DNA from: an uncultured Oscillospiraceae bacterium
GTDB taxonomy: Bacteria; Bacillota; Clostridia; Oscillospirales; Ruminococcaceae
Assembly (NCBI GenBank): GCA_900553955.1
Contig: USFO01000059.1
Coordinates: forward strand, 1 to 10,063
Direction of reading: 5' to 3'
DNA length: 10,063 nt
Made by a program: the position numbers and the translations under genes
Notes under the pieces: model-generated
Database searches by the model: none
The model's input: the letters and a program-made list of their open reading frames with translations, nothing else
What the model was told of the DNA's origin: nothing
In this document: positions 1 through 4,377 of the stretch, one piece after another
How the letters are laid out: every line of letters begins with the position of its first letter
How positions within the stretch are numbered: position 1 is the stretch's first letter

Positions 1-465
1 CTTCGGATTTTCGCCGAGGGCGAACTTCATGGCGGCGGGAGCCTTTATCGCCATATCGTCGACCCGCTCTCCGTAGGTTTTAAGAGCCGCAAGCTGTCCC
101 GCCACCGGGTTTGCGCTTCCGGGGCCGGTAACGACTGTGGTAACTCCCGCCATAAGCGCTTCATTAAAGCAGTTGTCCCCGGGGTTCACCGCGTCCACCG
201 CCCGAAGCTGGGGGGTTGCCGGGTCGGTGTCCTCGTTGCCGTCATCCCCCTCAAAGCCCGCTCCGTCCGCCCACATACCTATATGGCAGTGCGCGTCTAT
301 AAAGCCGGGATATATGACAAGCCCCGACATATCATAGCATTCGTCGTCCCTCGGGCAGAAAGCCATGGGACCCACGTCTATTATTTTGCTGCCTTTTATA
401 AGAACATAGCCGTTTCTTATATTATCTCCCCGGCCGGTAAAAATGCCTGCGTTATAAAAAAGCAT
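1..465 (-). CDS. Amidohydrolase, N-terminal part (3' end outside window)
   Basis: The 155 visible residues are the N-terminal part of a metal-dependent amidohydrolase of the imidazolonepropionase-like type, whose usual length is near 380-400 residues. The protein opens with the small beta-sandwich typical of the superfamily (residues 1-50), followed by PGFIDAHCHIG, where His59 and His61 form the HxH metal pair at the start of the TIM barrel. The segment AGVTTVVTGPGSANP (about 106-120) is the next barrel strand and loop. The substrate cannot be told from this part; a cyclic amide or an N-acyl compound is possible. The ATG at 465 is preceded by GAGAAGGAG at good spacing. No promoter fits in the 63 bases behind the S1 gene, which instead hold a terminator, so expression probably depends on read-through or on a promoter inside the S1 gene. 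The catalytic Lys/Asp residues lie outside the window. Confidence 0.85.
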   Translation of the reverse strand, partial: MLFYNAGIFTGRGDNIRNGYVLIKGSKIIDVGPMAFCPRDDECYDMSGLVIYPGFIDAHCHIGMWADGAGFEGDDGNEDTDPATPQLRAVDAVNPGDNCFNEALMAGVTTVVTGPGSANPVAGQLAALKTYGERVDDMAIKAPAAMKFALGENPK

Positions 466-480
466 CTTAATCTCCTTCTC

Positions 481-520
481 AAAAAAGGATACCGGAGCAA
501 AATGCGCCCAATATCCTTTT
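481..520 (-). terminator. Intrinsic terminator after the S1-domain gene
   Basis: Read on the minus strand, AAAAGGATA (520-512) pairs with TATCCTTTT (491-483), and the stem extends inward through two U-G pairs, two G-C pairs and another U-G pair. The loop is about 10 bases. Six T residues (486-481) close the element. It starts 8 bases after the S1 stop codon and ends 15 bases before the amidohydrolase start codon. Confidence 0.7.
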
Positions 521-528
521 CTCTCGCT

Positions 529-981
529 TTATTGCTGCTTCGGGCGGCGTGGGCGTCCCTTTTGGGCGTCTATAACCTTTTTAAGGTCGCTCATTTTCTC
601 GTCACTCGATTTTTTGAAATTGCTCATCATATCTTCAAAAGACATTTTCTCCTGACGGCAGGGCTTGAATTCAAAGCTGTCCGTTCCGCCGCCGGTGCAG
701 CAGCGCTGCTGCTCCCTTTGGCGCGGCCGGCTGTCCCTTTGGGCAGGCGCCTCCGCCTGCTTCATGGAAAGGCTCACCTTTCCCTCGGGGCTTACGGTGA
801 TAACCTTCACCTTAACCTCCTGACCCATGCGAACATACTCTTTTATGTCCTTGACATAGTTCCTTGCCACCTCGGAAATATGCACCATTCCCGTGACGCC
901 TTCGCCAATGTCTACGAACACTCCGAAATTAGTAATTCCGGACACCTTACCCTCGACTACAGAACCAACCTCGGCTGCCAT
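529..981 (-). CDS. yabR: S1 RNA-binding domain protein (YabR-like)
   Basis: A protein of 150 residues. Residues 1-72 form one S1 (OB-fold) RNA-binding domain, with the typical pattern VGSVVEGKVSGITNFGVFVD, then GMVHISEVA and a GKVSLSMK end. A charged, low-complexity linker follows, containing several Cys residues. The C-terminal segment SFEDMMSNFKKSSDEKMSDL is predicted helical. The function of the family is poorly defined; binding to RNA or to ribosomes is likely. The symbol rests on position: in Bacillus subtilis an S1 gene, yabR, follows divIC directly, as here. A longer reading from a TTG at 1002 is possible, but its first codons (TTG AGG GGG ATA) are the ribosome-binding site for the ATG at 981, so I use 981. 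It lies 29 bases after divIC and is probably co-transcribed with it. Confidence 0.88.
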   Translation of the reverse strand: MAAEVGSVVEGKVSGITNFGVFVDIGEGVTGMVHISEVARNYVKDIKEYVRMGQEVKVKVITVSPEGKVSLSMKQAEAPAQRDSRPRQREQQRCCTGGGTDSFEFKPCRQEKMSFEDMMSNFKKSSDEKMSDLKKVIDAQKGRPRRPKQQ

Positions 982-1010
982 TAAAGAAAATATCCCCCTC
1001 AAATTAAAAA

Positions 1011-1307
1011 TCAGTCGGTACCCGAAACGTCAATATAAAAATGCTCGTCCGCATAGGCATAACCCAGCTTGCTGCGCGCCTGTCTTTCTATAAATTCGTC
1101 CGTACCGTAGCTGTCAAGCGTCTTCTGAAGCTCCTCGTTCTGAATAAGCTTTTCGGAATACTCCTGCTTTCGGGTATCAAGAGTCGATTTCATCTCGCTT
1201 ATCTTCGCCTGAGTAGCTATCAGCGAATATAGAAGATACACTCCTAAGGCAATAACTGCAATCCGAAGAATAATATTCTTTTTCCTTTTCTGTGCCGCTT
1301 CTTTCAA
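1011..1307 (-). CDS. divIC: DivIC/FtsB-family septum formation protein
   Basis: A protein of 98 residues with the architecture of DivIC/FtsB. It has a short basic N-terminus (KEAAQKRKKN), one membrane helix at about residues 11-32, and a coiled coil with heptad spacing at about 33-68. The extracytoplasmic tail contains the conserved element EFIERQARSKLGYAYADE. In this family the protein bridges FtsL and DivIB/FtsQ in the divisome at mid-cell and supports septal wall synthesis. The start is a TTG at 1307, with AAAGGAG ten bases upstream; no ATG or GTG in frame fits as well. It follows yabQ and precedes the S1 gene, the conserved order in endospore formers. Its first 44 codons overlap the 3' end of the yabQ reading frame in another frame. 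A sigma-A-type promoter sits 70-100 bases upstream. Confidence 0.9.
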   Translation of the reverse strand: MKEAAQKRKKNIILRIAVIALGVYLLYSLIATQAKISEMKSTLDTRKQEYSEKLIQNEELQKTLDSYGTDEFIERQARSKLGYAYADEHFYIDVSGTD

Positions 1308-1857
1308 AACTTCCGTGCTCCTTTCCGGCTTTTCCTCCGCAAAACGGAAAAGCTGTATTCCTGCTTAAACATAATTTATTATACAACACTTTCTCTTTGT
1401 TTTTCAACCGTTTTTCTTGATTTGCATAAAAATTGGCACAAAATATTTTTATTTTTTGAAACGAGCCCTTGAGCAGAGCAAAAAAGCCCTTCAGAATTTT
1501 GAAAAGGGGGCGGAAAATAAATTTGAGCACGGATTTTATTATCCTCGAAAGGCGCTTTGCGAGCCAAAAGTTCACCTTGCCGAGCGTCATATACCATGCA
1601 AGGAAGCCCGCTCCCTCTCCGAGGTAAATATAAGCCCGTGGCATACCGAAATTCACATTCAGCAAAAACGAAAAGGAAAGAAACCCCGCCCAAAGGCAGA
1701 AAAGCGCGTCCCGAAGAATTATCATCCAACGCTTTTTCGGTGCAAAAAGCCACGCCGCCCGAAAAATATCAAAGCAGCCGCCGAGCACCGCGCCCACTGC
1801 CACCGCCTGAACGAAAATCTCCCACTGGTCACCGATAATATCCCTTGTATAAATCAT
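1177..1857 (-). CDS. yabQ: Spore cortex protein YabQ, with unusual C-terminal extension
   Basis: An open frame of 226 residues. Residues 1-95 are YabQ-like: hydrophobic helices (about 12-32, 45-66, 78-92) with the family features EIFVQAVAVGAVLGGCFDIFRAA and DALFCLWAGFLSFSFLLNVNFGMPRAYIYLGEGAG. The next 65 residues are basic and Phe/Lys-rich, which is common in this family. YabQ is a membrane protein of the mother cell required for spore cortex formation in B. subtilis. The ATG overlaps the yabP stop as ATGA, so translation is probably coupled. From about residue 160 (after KEKVLYNK) the frame runs on for 65 residues through the divIC promoter, its Shine-Dalgarno and 44 divIC codons. This tail is Ser/Cys/Gly-rich and unlike the rest. 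A lost stop, a small indel or a sequencing error could explain it; a stop (GTATAA) lies one frame away. The N-terminal part is secure; the true end is not. Confidence 0.85.
   Translation of the reverse strand: MIYTRDIIGDQWEIFVQAVAVGAVLGGCFDIFRAAWLFAPKKRWMIILRDALFCLWAGFLSFSFLLNVNFGMPRAYIYLGEGAGFLAWYMTLGKVNFWLAKRLSRIIKSVLKFIFRPLFKILKGFFALLKGSFQKIKIFCANFYANQEKRLKNKEKVLYNKLCLSRNTAFPFCGGKAGKEHGSFERSGTEKEKEYYSSDCSYCLRSVSSIFADSYSGEDKRDEIDS
1378..1407 (-). promoter_or_regulatory. Sigma-A-type promoter for divIC and the S1 gene
   Basis: On the minus strand TTGAAA (1407-1402) and TATAAT (1383-1378) are separated by 18 bases. This would start transcription near 1371 and give a leader of about 60 bases before the divIC TTG. 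It lies inside the yabQ reading frame and would allow the division gene to be expressed in vegetative cells, independently of the sporulation genes upstream. Confidence 0.6.
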
Positions 1858-2138
1858 CTGAATATCTTGTCAAGCAGTCCCGCCTTGCGCCCGAGAGCCT
1901 GAGAATATGTAACGGAATCTATTTTGCCCACCACCGCAAGCTTTCCGCTTTCGGCAGAAAACTCCGTCACTTTAAGTCCGCTGCCCTTTATGGTCATGCG
2001 GAGGCCGTCCGGCATTGCAAAAACGGTTTTGTCGTCAAAGCCGTCCACATCACGGATTCCCTGCGCCACAAGCTGAGTTCTGTCCTTTTCGAGAGAAAAG
2101 CTGTGGGGCATATGCTCCTCTTTGCTGATTTTTTGCAC
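1854..2138 (-). CDS. yabP: Sporulation protein YabP
   Basis: A protein of 94 residues of the YabP/YqfC family. It matches the usual length of about 95-100 residues and the family course: an early hydrophilic stretch, then a leading strand (FSLEKDRTQLVAQGIRDVDG), FDDKTVFAMPDGLRMTIKGSGLKV, a GKIDSVTY segment and a basic C-terminus. In B. subtilis yabP is a sigma-E gene expressed in the mother cell and needed, with yabQ, for cortex formation. The GTG at 2138 was chosen because GGGGGA lies 8 bases upstream and the length fits. An ATG at 2111 has GAGGAG only 3 bases away and would shorten the protein. A frame open to 2243 reaches into the upstream terminator and is not credible. Stop and start overlap yabQ by 4 bases. 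Confidence 0.85.
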   Translation of the reverse strand: MQKISKEEHMPHSFSLEKDRTQLVAQGIRDVDGFDDKTVFAMPDGLRMTIKGSGLKVTEFSAESGKLAVVGKIDSVTYSQALGRKAGLLDKIFR

Positions 2139-2173
2139 GGAATGTTCCCCCGTTCTTTTATTTGGTATAGAAT

Positions 2174-2202
2174 AATTTATGACGACGGCGCATAAAAAAT
2201 GC
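2174..2202 (-). promoter_or_regulatory. Candidate sigma-E promoter for yabP-yabQ
   Basis: On the minus strand GCATTTTT (2202-2195) resembles the sigma-E -35 element (consensus about kmATATTT), and CATAAATT (2181-2174) matches the -10 pattern CATAnaNT; the spacing is 13 bases. The predicted start is near 2167, about 30 bases before the yabP GTG. The -35 element coincides with the end of the terminator of the preceding small gene. The call relies on the known sigma-E control of yabP in Bacillus plus visual matching. Confidence 0.45.
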
Positions 2203-2232
2203 AGCGGCGCGGTAATTCCTCCGCACCGCCGC
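2194..2232 (-). terminator. Strong intrinsic terminator after the small Q/N-rich gene
   Basis: On the minus strand GCGGCGGTGCGG (2232-2221) pairs along all 12 positions, two of them wobble pairs, with CCGCGCCGCTGC (2212-2201). The loop is AGGAATTA, and ATTTTTTA follows. The same stem has no T-run on the plus strand, so it is a minus-strand terminator. It supports a real transcript upstream, namely the short gene at 2247-2393. Confidence 0.85.
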
Positions 2233-2246
2233 ACGATTGCCAAAGC

Positions 2247-2393
2247 TCAGTCGCAGTTCTGGCTCTGCTTGTTTTCCGTCTTATTAGAACCCATGTGCTT
2301 GTCGTTTTTGTTGTTCTGCATCTGACGGTTCTGGCACTGTTTGTTCTGTGCTTTCTGCTGAGAGCTATTTTCTCTTGCATAATTTTCAGGCAT
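2247..2393 (-). CDS. Small hydrophilic Q/N/K-rich protein, 48 residues, possibly a spore protein
   Basis: I do not recognise a family. The 48-residue product starts MPENYARENSSQQKAQNKQ and ends QSQNCD. More than half the residues are Gln, Asn, Lys or Ser. It has Cys20 and Cys47 and almost no large hydrophobic residues, so it is probably unstructured or a coat/core component. The frame is supported by CGGAG nine bases before the ATG and by the strong terminator that begins 14 bases after the stop. It is divergent from mrnC and directly upstream of the sporulation genes yabP-yabQ. Small Gln/Asn-rich proteins occur among the small acid-soluble and coat proteins of spore formers, which makes a sporulation role plausible; this is inference only. 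No convincing promoter was found in the 170 bases upstream. Confidence 0.6.
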   Translation of the reverse strand: MPENYARENSSQQKAQNKQCQNRQMQNNKNDKHMGSNKTENKQSQNCD

Positions 2394-2566
2394 AAAAATT
2401 TTCTCCGTTCAAAAAATATTTTTTTACGAAGGCTTATTTACCTTCCGGCTTTATTTTTCCTCAAAATTCCGATTTTATTCGTTCATGCGGAGCTTATACG
2501 CAAAACTATGTTTAACACGCGGATTTTTTCGCATAATCACGCGCTTTTGGCGTATAAAAATTCATG

Positions 2567-2595
2567 TTGATAAAGCTGCGGAAAAATGGTAAAAT
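2567..2595 (+). promoter_or_regulatory. Sigma-A promoter for mrnC-yitT operon
   Basis: TTGATA (2567-2572) and TAAAAT (2590-2595) are separated by 17 bases, with the extended -10 TG at 2587-2588. Transcription should begin near 2602. This places the ATG at 2604 at the very 5' end of the mRNA and favours the downstream TTG at 2673 as the mrnC start. Confidence 0.75.
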
Positions 2596-2672
2596 AAAAG
2601 ATAATGGCGAAACTTCTCTTGCCTCTTAATTACAAATTTCACTTGCCACAGCAGAAAGGCGGCGTTTTAATT

Positions 2673-3089
2673 TTGCTCGACACCACCGAAAAACACCCCG
2701 AAGCCGGCGCACTGAACGGACTTTCCCTTGCGTTTATCGGAGATTCCGTTTATGAACTGCTTGTTCGTGAATACCTTTTACGGAACGGCTCTTTGCAAAT
2801 AGGAAAGCTCCATTCCCTTGCAGTAAAGCTTGTAAGAGCCTCTGCGCAGGCGCATTTTTTTGATATTGCAGAACCGATTTTGGATGAAAGCGAGCTTTCG
2901 ATTCTCCACCGCGGGCGCAACGCAAGCTCCTCACATGTACCGAAGGGTGCCTGCGCCATTGAATACAGAAAAGCTACCGGAGTGGAATCACTTTTCGGCT
3001 GGCTTTATCTTGAGGGCAGGCAGGAACGCATCCGCGAGCTTTTTGACCTTCTGCTAAATAATCTTCCGGAAGGAGTGAGCGAAATTTGA
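2673..3089 (+). CDS. mrnC: Mini-ribonuclease III (MrnC)
   Basis: A protein of 138 residues corresponding to the stand-alone RNase III catalytic domain without a double-stranded-RNA-binding domain. In B. subtilis it matures 23S rRNA ends. Residues ALNGLSLAFIGDSVYELLVREYLL (13-36) hold the RNase III signature with Asp24; HRGRNASSSHVPKGACAIEYRKATGVESLFGWLYLEG (79-115) is the second conserved block with the catalytic Glu105. The start is a TTG at 2673, preceded at 10 bases by AAAGGCGG. It gives an N-terminus aligned in length with B. subtilis MrnC. An in-frame ATG at 2604 would add 23 unconserved residues, but it has no ribosome-binding site and lies at the predicted transcription start. The stop overlaps the start of the YitT gene (TTGA). 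Confidence 0.9.
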   Translation: MLDTTEKHPEAGALNGLSLAFIGDSVYELLVREYLLRNGSLQIGKLHSLAVKLVRASAQAHFFDIAEPILDESELSILHRGRNASSSHVPKGACAIEYRKATGVESLFGWLYLEGRQERIRELFDLLLNNLPEGVSEI

Positions 3090-3952
3090 ACCATATAAAA
3101 ATTCCCGATATTGTTAAAGACATCGGCGCAGATATAATCGGTTCCGCAATATTCGCTGTCGGCGTTGACGTTTTTACAGGCCCTAACAATATTGCTCCCG
3201 GCGGCGTAACCGCAATTGCAACCATGCTGCATACGCTGACGAACATTCAGATAGGCACGCTCACTTTCCTACTGAATGTGCCGCTGGTTATTCTCGGATT
3301 CTGTGTTCTTGGCAAAAGGTTCACTGTAAACACCTTACGCAGCGTTGTCATTCTTTCGCTTATCACCAATGCGTTCGACCTTCTGCTTCCAAAATATACG
3401 GGCAGCACGCTTCTGGCTGCTATTTTCGGCGGACTCGGCATTGGCGTGGGCATGGGAATAATCTTCCTGCGCGGCTCCACCACCGGCGGAACGGACATAC
3501 TCGGGCGCGTGCTTCTGCGTCGTTTTCAGCATATCCCTCTGGGCAAAATCCTGCTTGCAATGGATTTTGTAATCGTCACCACCGCGGGCTTCTTCTATGG
3601 CACACTGGAGGCTTCGCTTTACGCTATCATCTCGATTTATGTTGTTGAAAAGGCAACTGACAGCGTTCTTTACGGCTTTAACGAAAGCCGCATTGCCTAC
3701 ATTGTTTCCGACAAACCCACGGAAATTGCTCAGCGCATTATGGACGAAACCGGTCGCGGCGTTACTTATCTGAACGGCGAGGGCGGCTATCAGCGGGCGA
3801 AGAAGCTCGTTGTTATGTGTGCGCTGCCGAGCAGACAGTTCGCTCAGCTCAAGCGCATCGCCCTTGAGGTTGACCCGCTGGCGTTCATCATGGTTTCCAC
3901 CGCGAGCAACGTAATCGGCGAGGGCTTCAGCCAAACATTCGACGAAGTATAA
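3086..3952 (+). CDS. YitT family membrane protein (DUF161/DUF2179)
   Basis: A protein of 288 residues with the YitT-family layout. It has five to six hydrophobic helices in residues 14-200, including the conserved GPNNIAPGGVTAIATML loop and GIIFLRGSTTGGTDILGR. A cytoplasmic C-terminal DUF2179 domain occupies about 205-280 (ESRIAYIVSDKPTEIAQ, GRGVTYLNGEGGY, REF-like AQLKRIALEVDPLAFIMV). The biochemical role of the family is unknown; transport or sensing at the membrane has been proposed. The start is a TTG at 3086 that overlaps the mrnC stop by four bases, with AAGGAG ten bases upstream, so the two genes are translationally coupled. A strong terminator follows 3 bases after the stop. Length and domain content are normal. 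Confidence 0.88.
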   Translation: MNHIKIPDIVKDIGADIIGSAIFAVGVDVFTGPNNIAPGGVTAIATMLHTLTNIQIGTLTFLLNVPLVILGFCVLGKRFTVNTLRSVVILSLITNAFDLLLPKYTGSTLLAAIFGGLGIGVGMGIIFLRGSTTGGTDILGRVLLRRFQHIPLGKILLAMDFVIVTTAGFFYGTLEASLYAIISIYVVEKATDSVLYGFNESRIAYIVSDKPTEIAQRIMDETGRGVTYLNGEGGYQRAKKLVVMCALPSRQFAQLKRIALEVDPLAFIMVSTASNVIGEGFSQTFDEV

Positions 3953-3955
3953 CAT

Positions 3956-3989
3956 AAAAATAAGTCCGGCAGTGCCGGACTTATTTTTT
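3956..3989 (+). terminator. Intrinsic terminator of mrnC-yitT
   Basis: AAGTCCGGC (3962-3970) and GCCGGACTT (3974-3982) pair perfectly around the loop AGT. The flanking A and T runs extend the stem, and six T residues (3984-3989) end it. The run of A before the stem also makes it a potential terminator on the opposite strand. Confidence 0.85.
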
Positions 3990-4082
3990 ATGTCTAATTT
4001 TGCCAGCGATTGCTTCCGCCGCCTGCTCCTGAGTAAGCCCCGCCGCCGCGCGGGCATCTTTGATTTTTGCGCCTATGTCCAA
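3981..4082 (-). pseudogene. Truncated XRE-type HTH regulator, N-terminal remnant
   Basis: From a TTG at 4082 the minus strand reads MDIGAKIKDARAAGLTQEQA and a few more residues, then stops after 33 residues. The opening matches the first two helices of the Cro/CI (XRE) domain (pattern xxIGxKIKxxRxxxGLTQEQxAExL). The recognition helix, normally starting GVSRQTISNWE, is absent, and the frame ends as ...AGKIRHKK inside the terminator of the YitT gene. GGTGAG lies 4 bases before the TTG, and a good promoter precedes it. I read this as the remnant of a regulator whose 3' part was deleted up to the neighbouring terminator. One residue between helices 1 and 2 also seems missing relative to common members. 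It could be expressed as a short peptide, but it cannot bind DNA in the usual way. Confidence 0.55.
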
Positions 4083-4106
4083 GTTTCTCACCCACTTTCC
4101 GAATAC

Positions 4107-4135
4107 ATTCTATCTCAAACGGCGACAATTGTCCA
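4107..4135 (-). promoter_or_regulatory. Promoter with palindromic operator-like site before the HTH remnant
   Basis: On the minus strand TGGACA (4135-4130) and TAGAAT (4112-4107) are separated by 17 bases; each has one mismatch to the sigma-A consensus. The -35 element overlaps a perfect 10-base palindrome, GACAATTGTC (4124-4133). XRE regulators often bind such sites and repress their own promoter, so this may be the surviving operator of the truncated gene. Confidence 0.55.
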
Positions 4136-4185
4136 TCAAAATGCTTTTACAGCGAAATTTTTGTCCCGTTTTTTCGCATTTTCTA

Positions 4186-4214
4186 TTGACAGAGCCGCCG
4201 TTTAGTGATATAAA
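4186..4214 (+). promoter_or_regulatory. Near-consensus sigma-A promoter of the cysK operon
   Basis: TTGACA (4186-4191) and TATAAA (4209-4214) are separated by 17 bases, with an extended -10 TG at 4206-4207. Transcription should begin near 4221. The promoter is strong by sequence, so control is expected to come from repression or from the leader region. The stretch 4136-4185 between this and the divergent promoter holds only AT-rich sequence and an imperfect inverted repeat. Confidence 0.85.
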
Positions 4215-4223
4215 AGAACCAAC

Positions 4224-4238
4224 CTACCAGATTAGTAG
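4224..4238 (+). promoter_or_regulatory. Palindrome at the cysK transcription start, candidate Rrf2 operator
   Basis: CTACCAGATTAGTAG is an imperfect palindrome with CTAC/GTAG arms and a further A/T pair (positions 6 and 10), immediately after the predicted start of transcription. A repressor bound here would block initiation or early elongation. The obvious candidate is the Rrf2-family protein encoded last in the operon. The link is inference from position. Confidence 0.45.
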
Positions 4239-4256
4239 TAATATTATTTGTGCAAA

Positions 4257-4310
4257 GGAGGCAACCCGATGAAAAAGCATATATGCGTGCGCTTTTTGTG
4301 TTGCCGCTCC
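4257..4310 (+). promoter_or_regulatory. Leader RNA hairpin pairing the Shine-Dalgarno with Cys codons
   Basis: GGAGGCAAC (4257-4265) can pair with GTTGCC plus TCC (4300-4310, two bases bulged). An inner stem AAAAAGC (4272-4278) with GCTTTTT (4291-4297) continues the structure. The Shine-Dalgarno of the leader peptide is in the 5' arm and the Cys11-Cys12 codons are in the 3' arm. A ribosome in the leader would open the structure. Folding was judged by eye. Confidence 0.4.
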
Positions 4311-4340
4311 CGCCTTACTGAATTCAGTACAAATTCGTGA
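4269..4340 (+). CDS. Cys-containing leader peptide upstream of cysK, 23 residues
   Basis: A short frame with a perfect AAAGGAGG seven bases before its ATG, stronger than the site of any full gene here. The product begins MKKHICVRFLCCRSRL. It has Cys at 6, 11 and 12, and four Arg/His residues around them. It ends 37 bases before the cysK ATG, in the same transcript. A peptide with tandem Cys codons, placed before the gene that makes cysteine, has the form of an attenuator or a ribosome-stalling regulator. Cysteine leader peptides are known before sulfur genes in actinobacteria; I do not know of one described for this group. The Cys codons (4299-4304) lie in the 3' arm of a hairpin whose 5' arm contains the leader's own Shine-Dalgarno. 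I see no clear intrinsic terminator between leader and cysK, so control could be translational. Expression is inferred. Confidence 0.65.
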   Translation: MKKHICVRFLCCRSRLTEFSTNS

Positions 4341-4377
4341 AATCTATCCTGTAATTGAAAGGAGAGTTTTTTGAAGT

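Noticed and set aside
283..984. Plus-strand open frame of 233 codons
   Set aside because: It lies antisense to the amidohydrolase start, a terminator and the S1 gene, all of which have family motifs and ribosome-binding sites.
2394..2566. Sigma-G/F or sigma-A promoter for the small Q/N-rich gene
   Set aside because: GTATA- and TTGAGG-like pieces were seen but none had both boxes at proper spacing. The region is AT-rich and such partial matches are expected.
2199..2570. Plus-strand hydrophobic frame of 123 codons
   Set aside because: It starts inside a minus-strand terminator stem and runs opposite the small Q/N-rich gene, where Gln/Asn codons read backwards give Leu/Val/Phe. No plus-strand ribosome-binding site.
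3335..4057. Minus-strand open frame of 240 codons
   Set aside because: Antisense to the YitT gene and its terminator; composition is that of a shadow frame and there is no recognisable domain.
4215..4377. T-box or SAM riboswitch before cysK
   Set aside because: No T-box core (AGGGTGGNACCGCG), no specifier-like long leader and no S-box signature in the roughly 160-base leader; the leader peptide explains it better.
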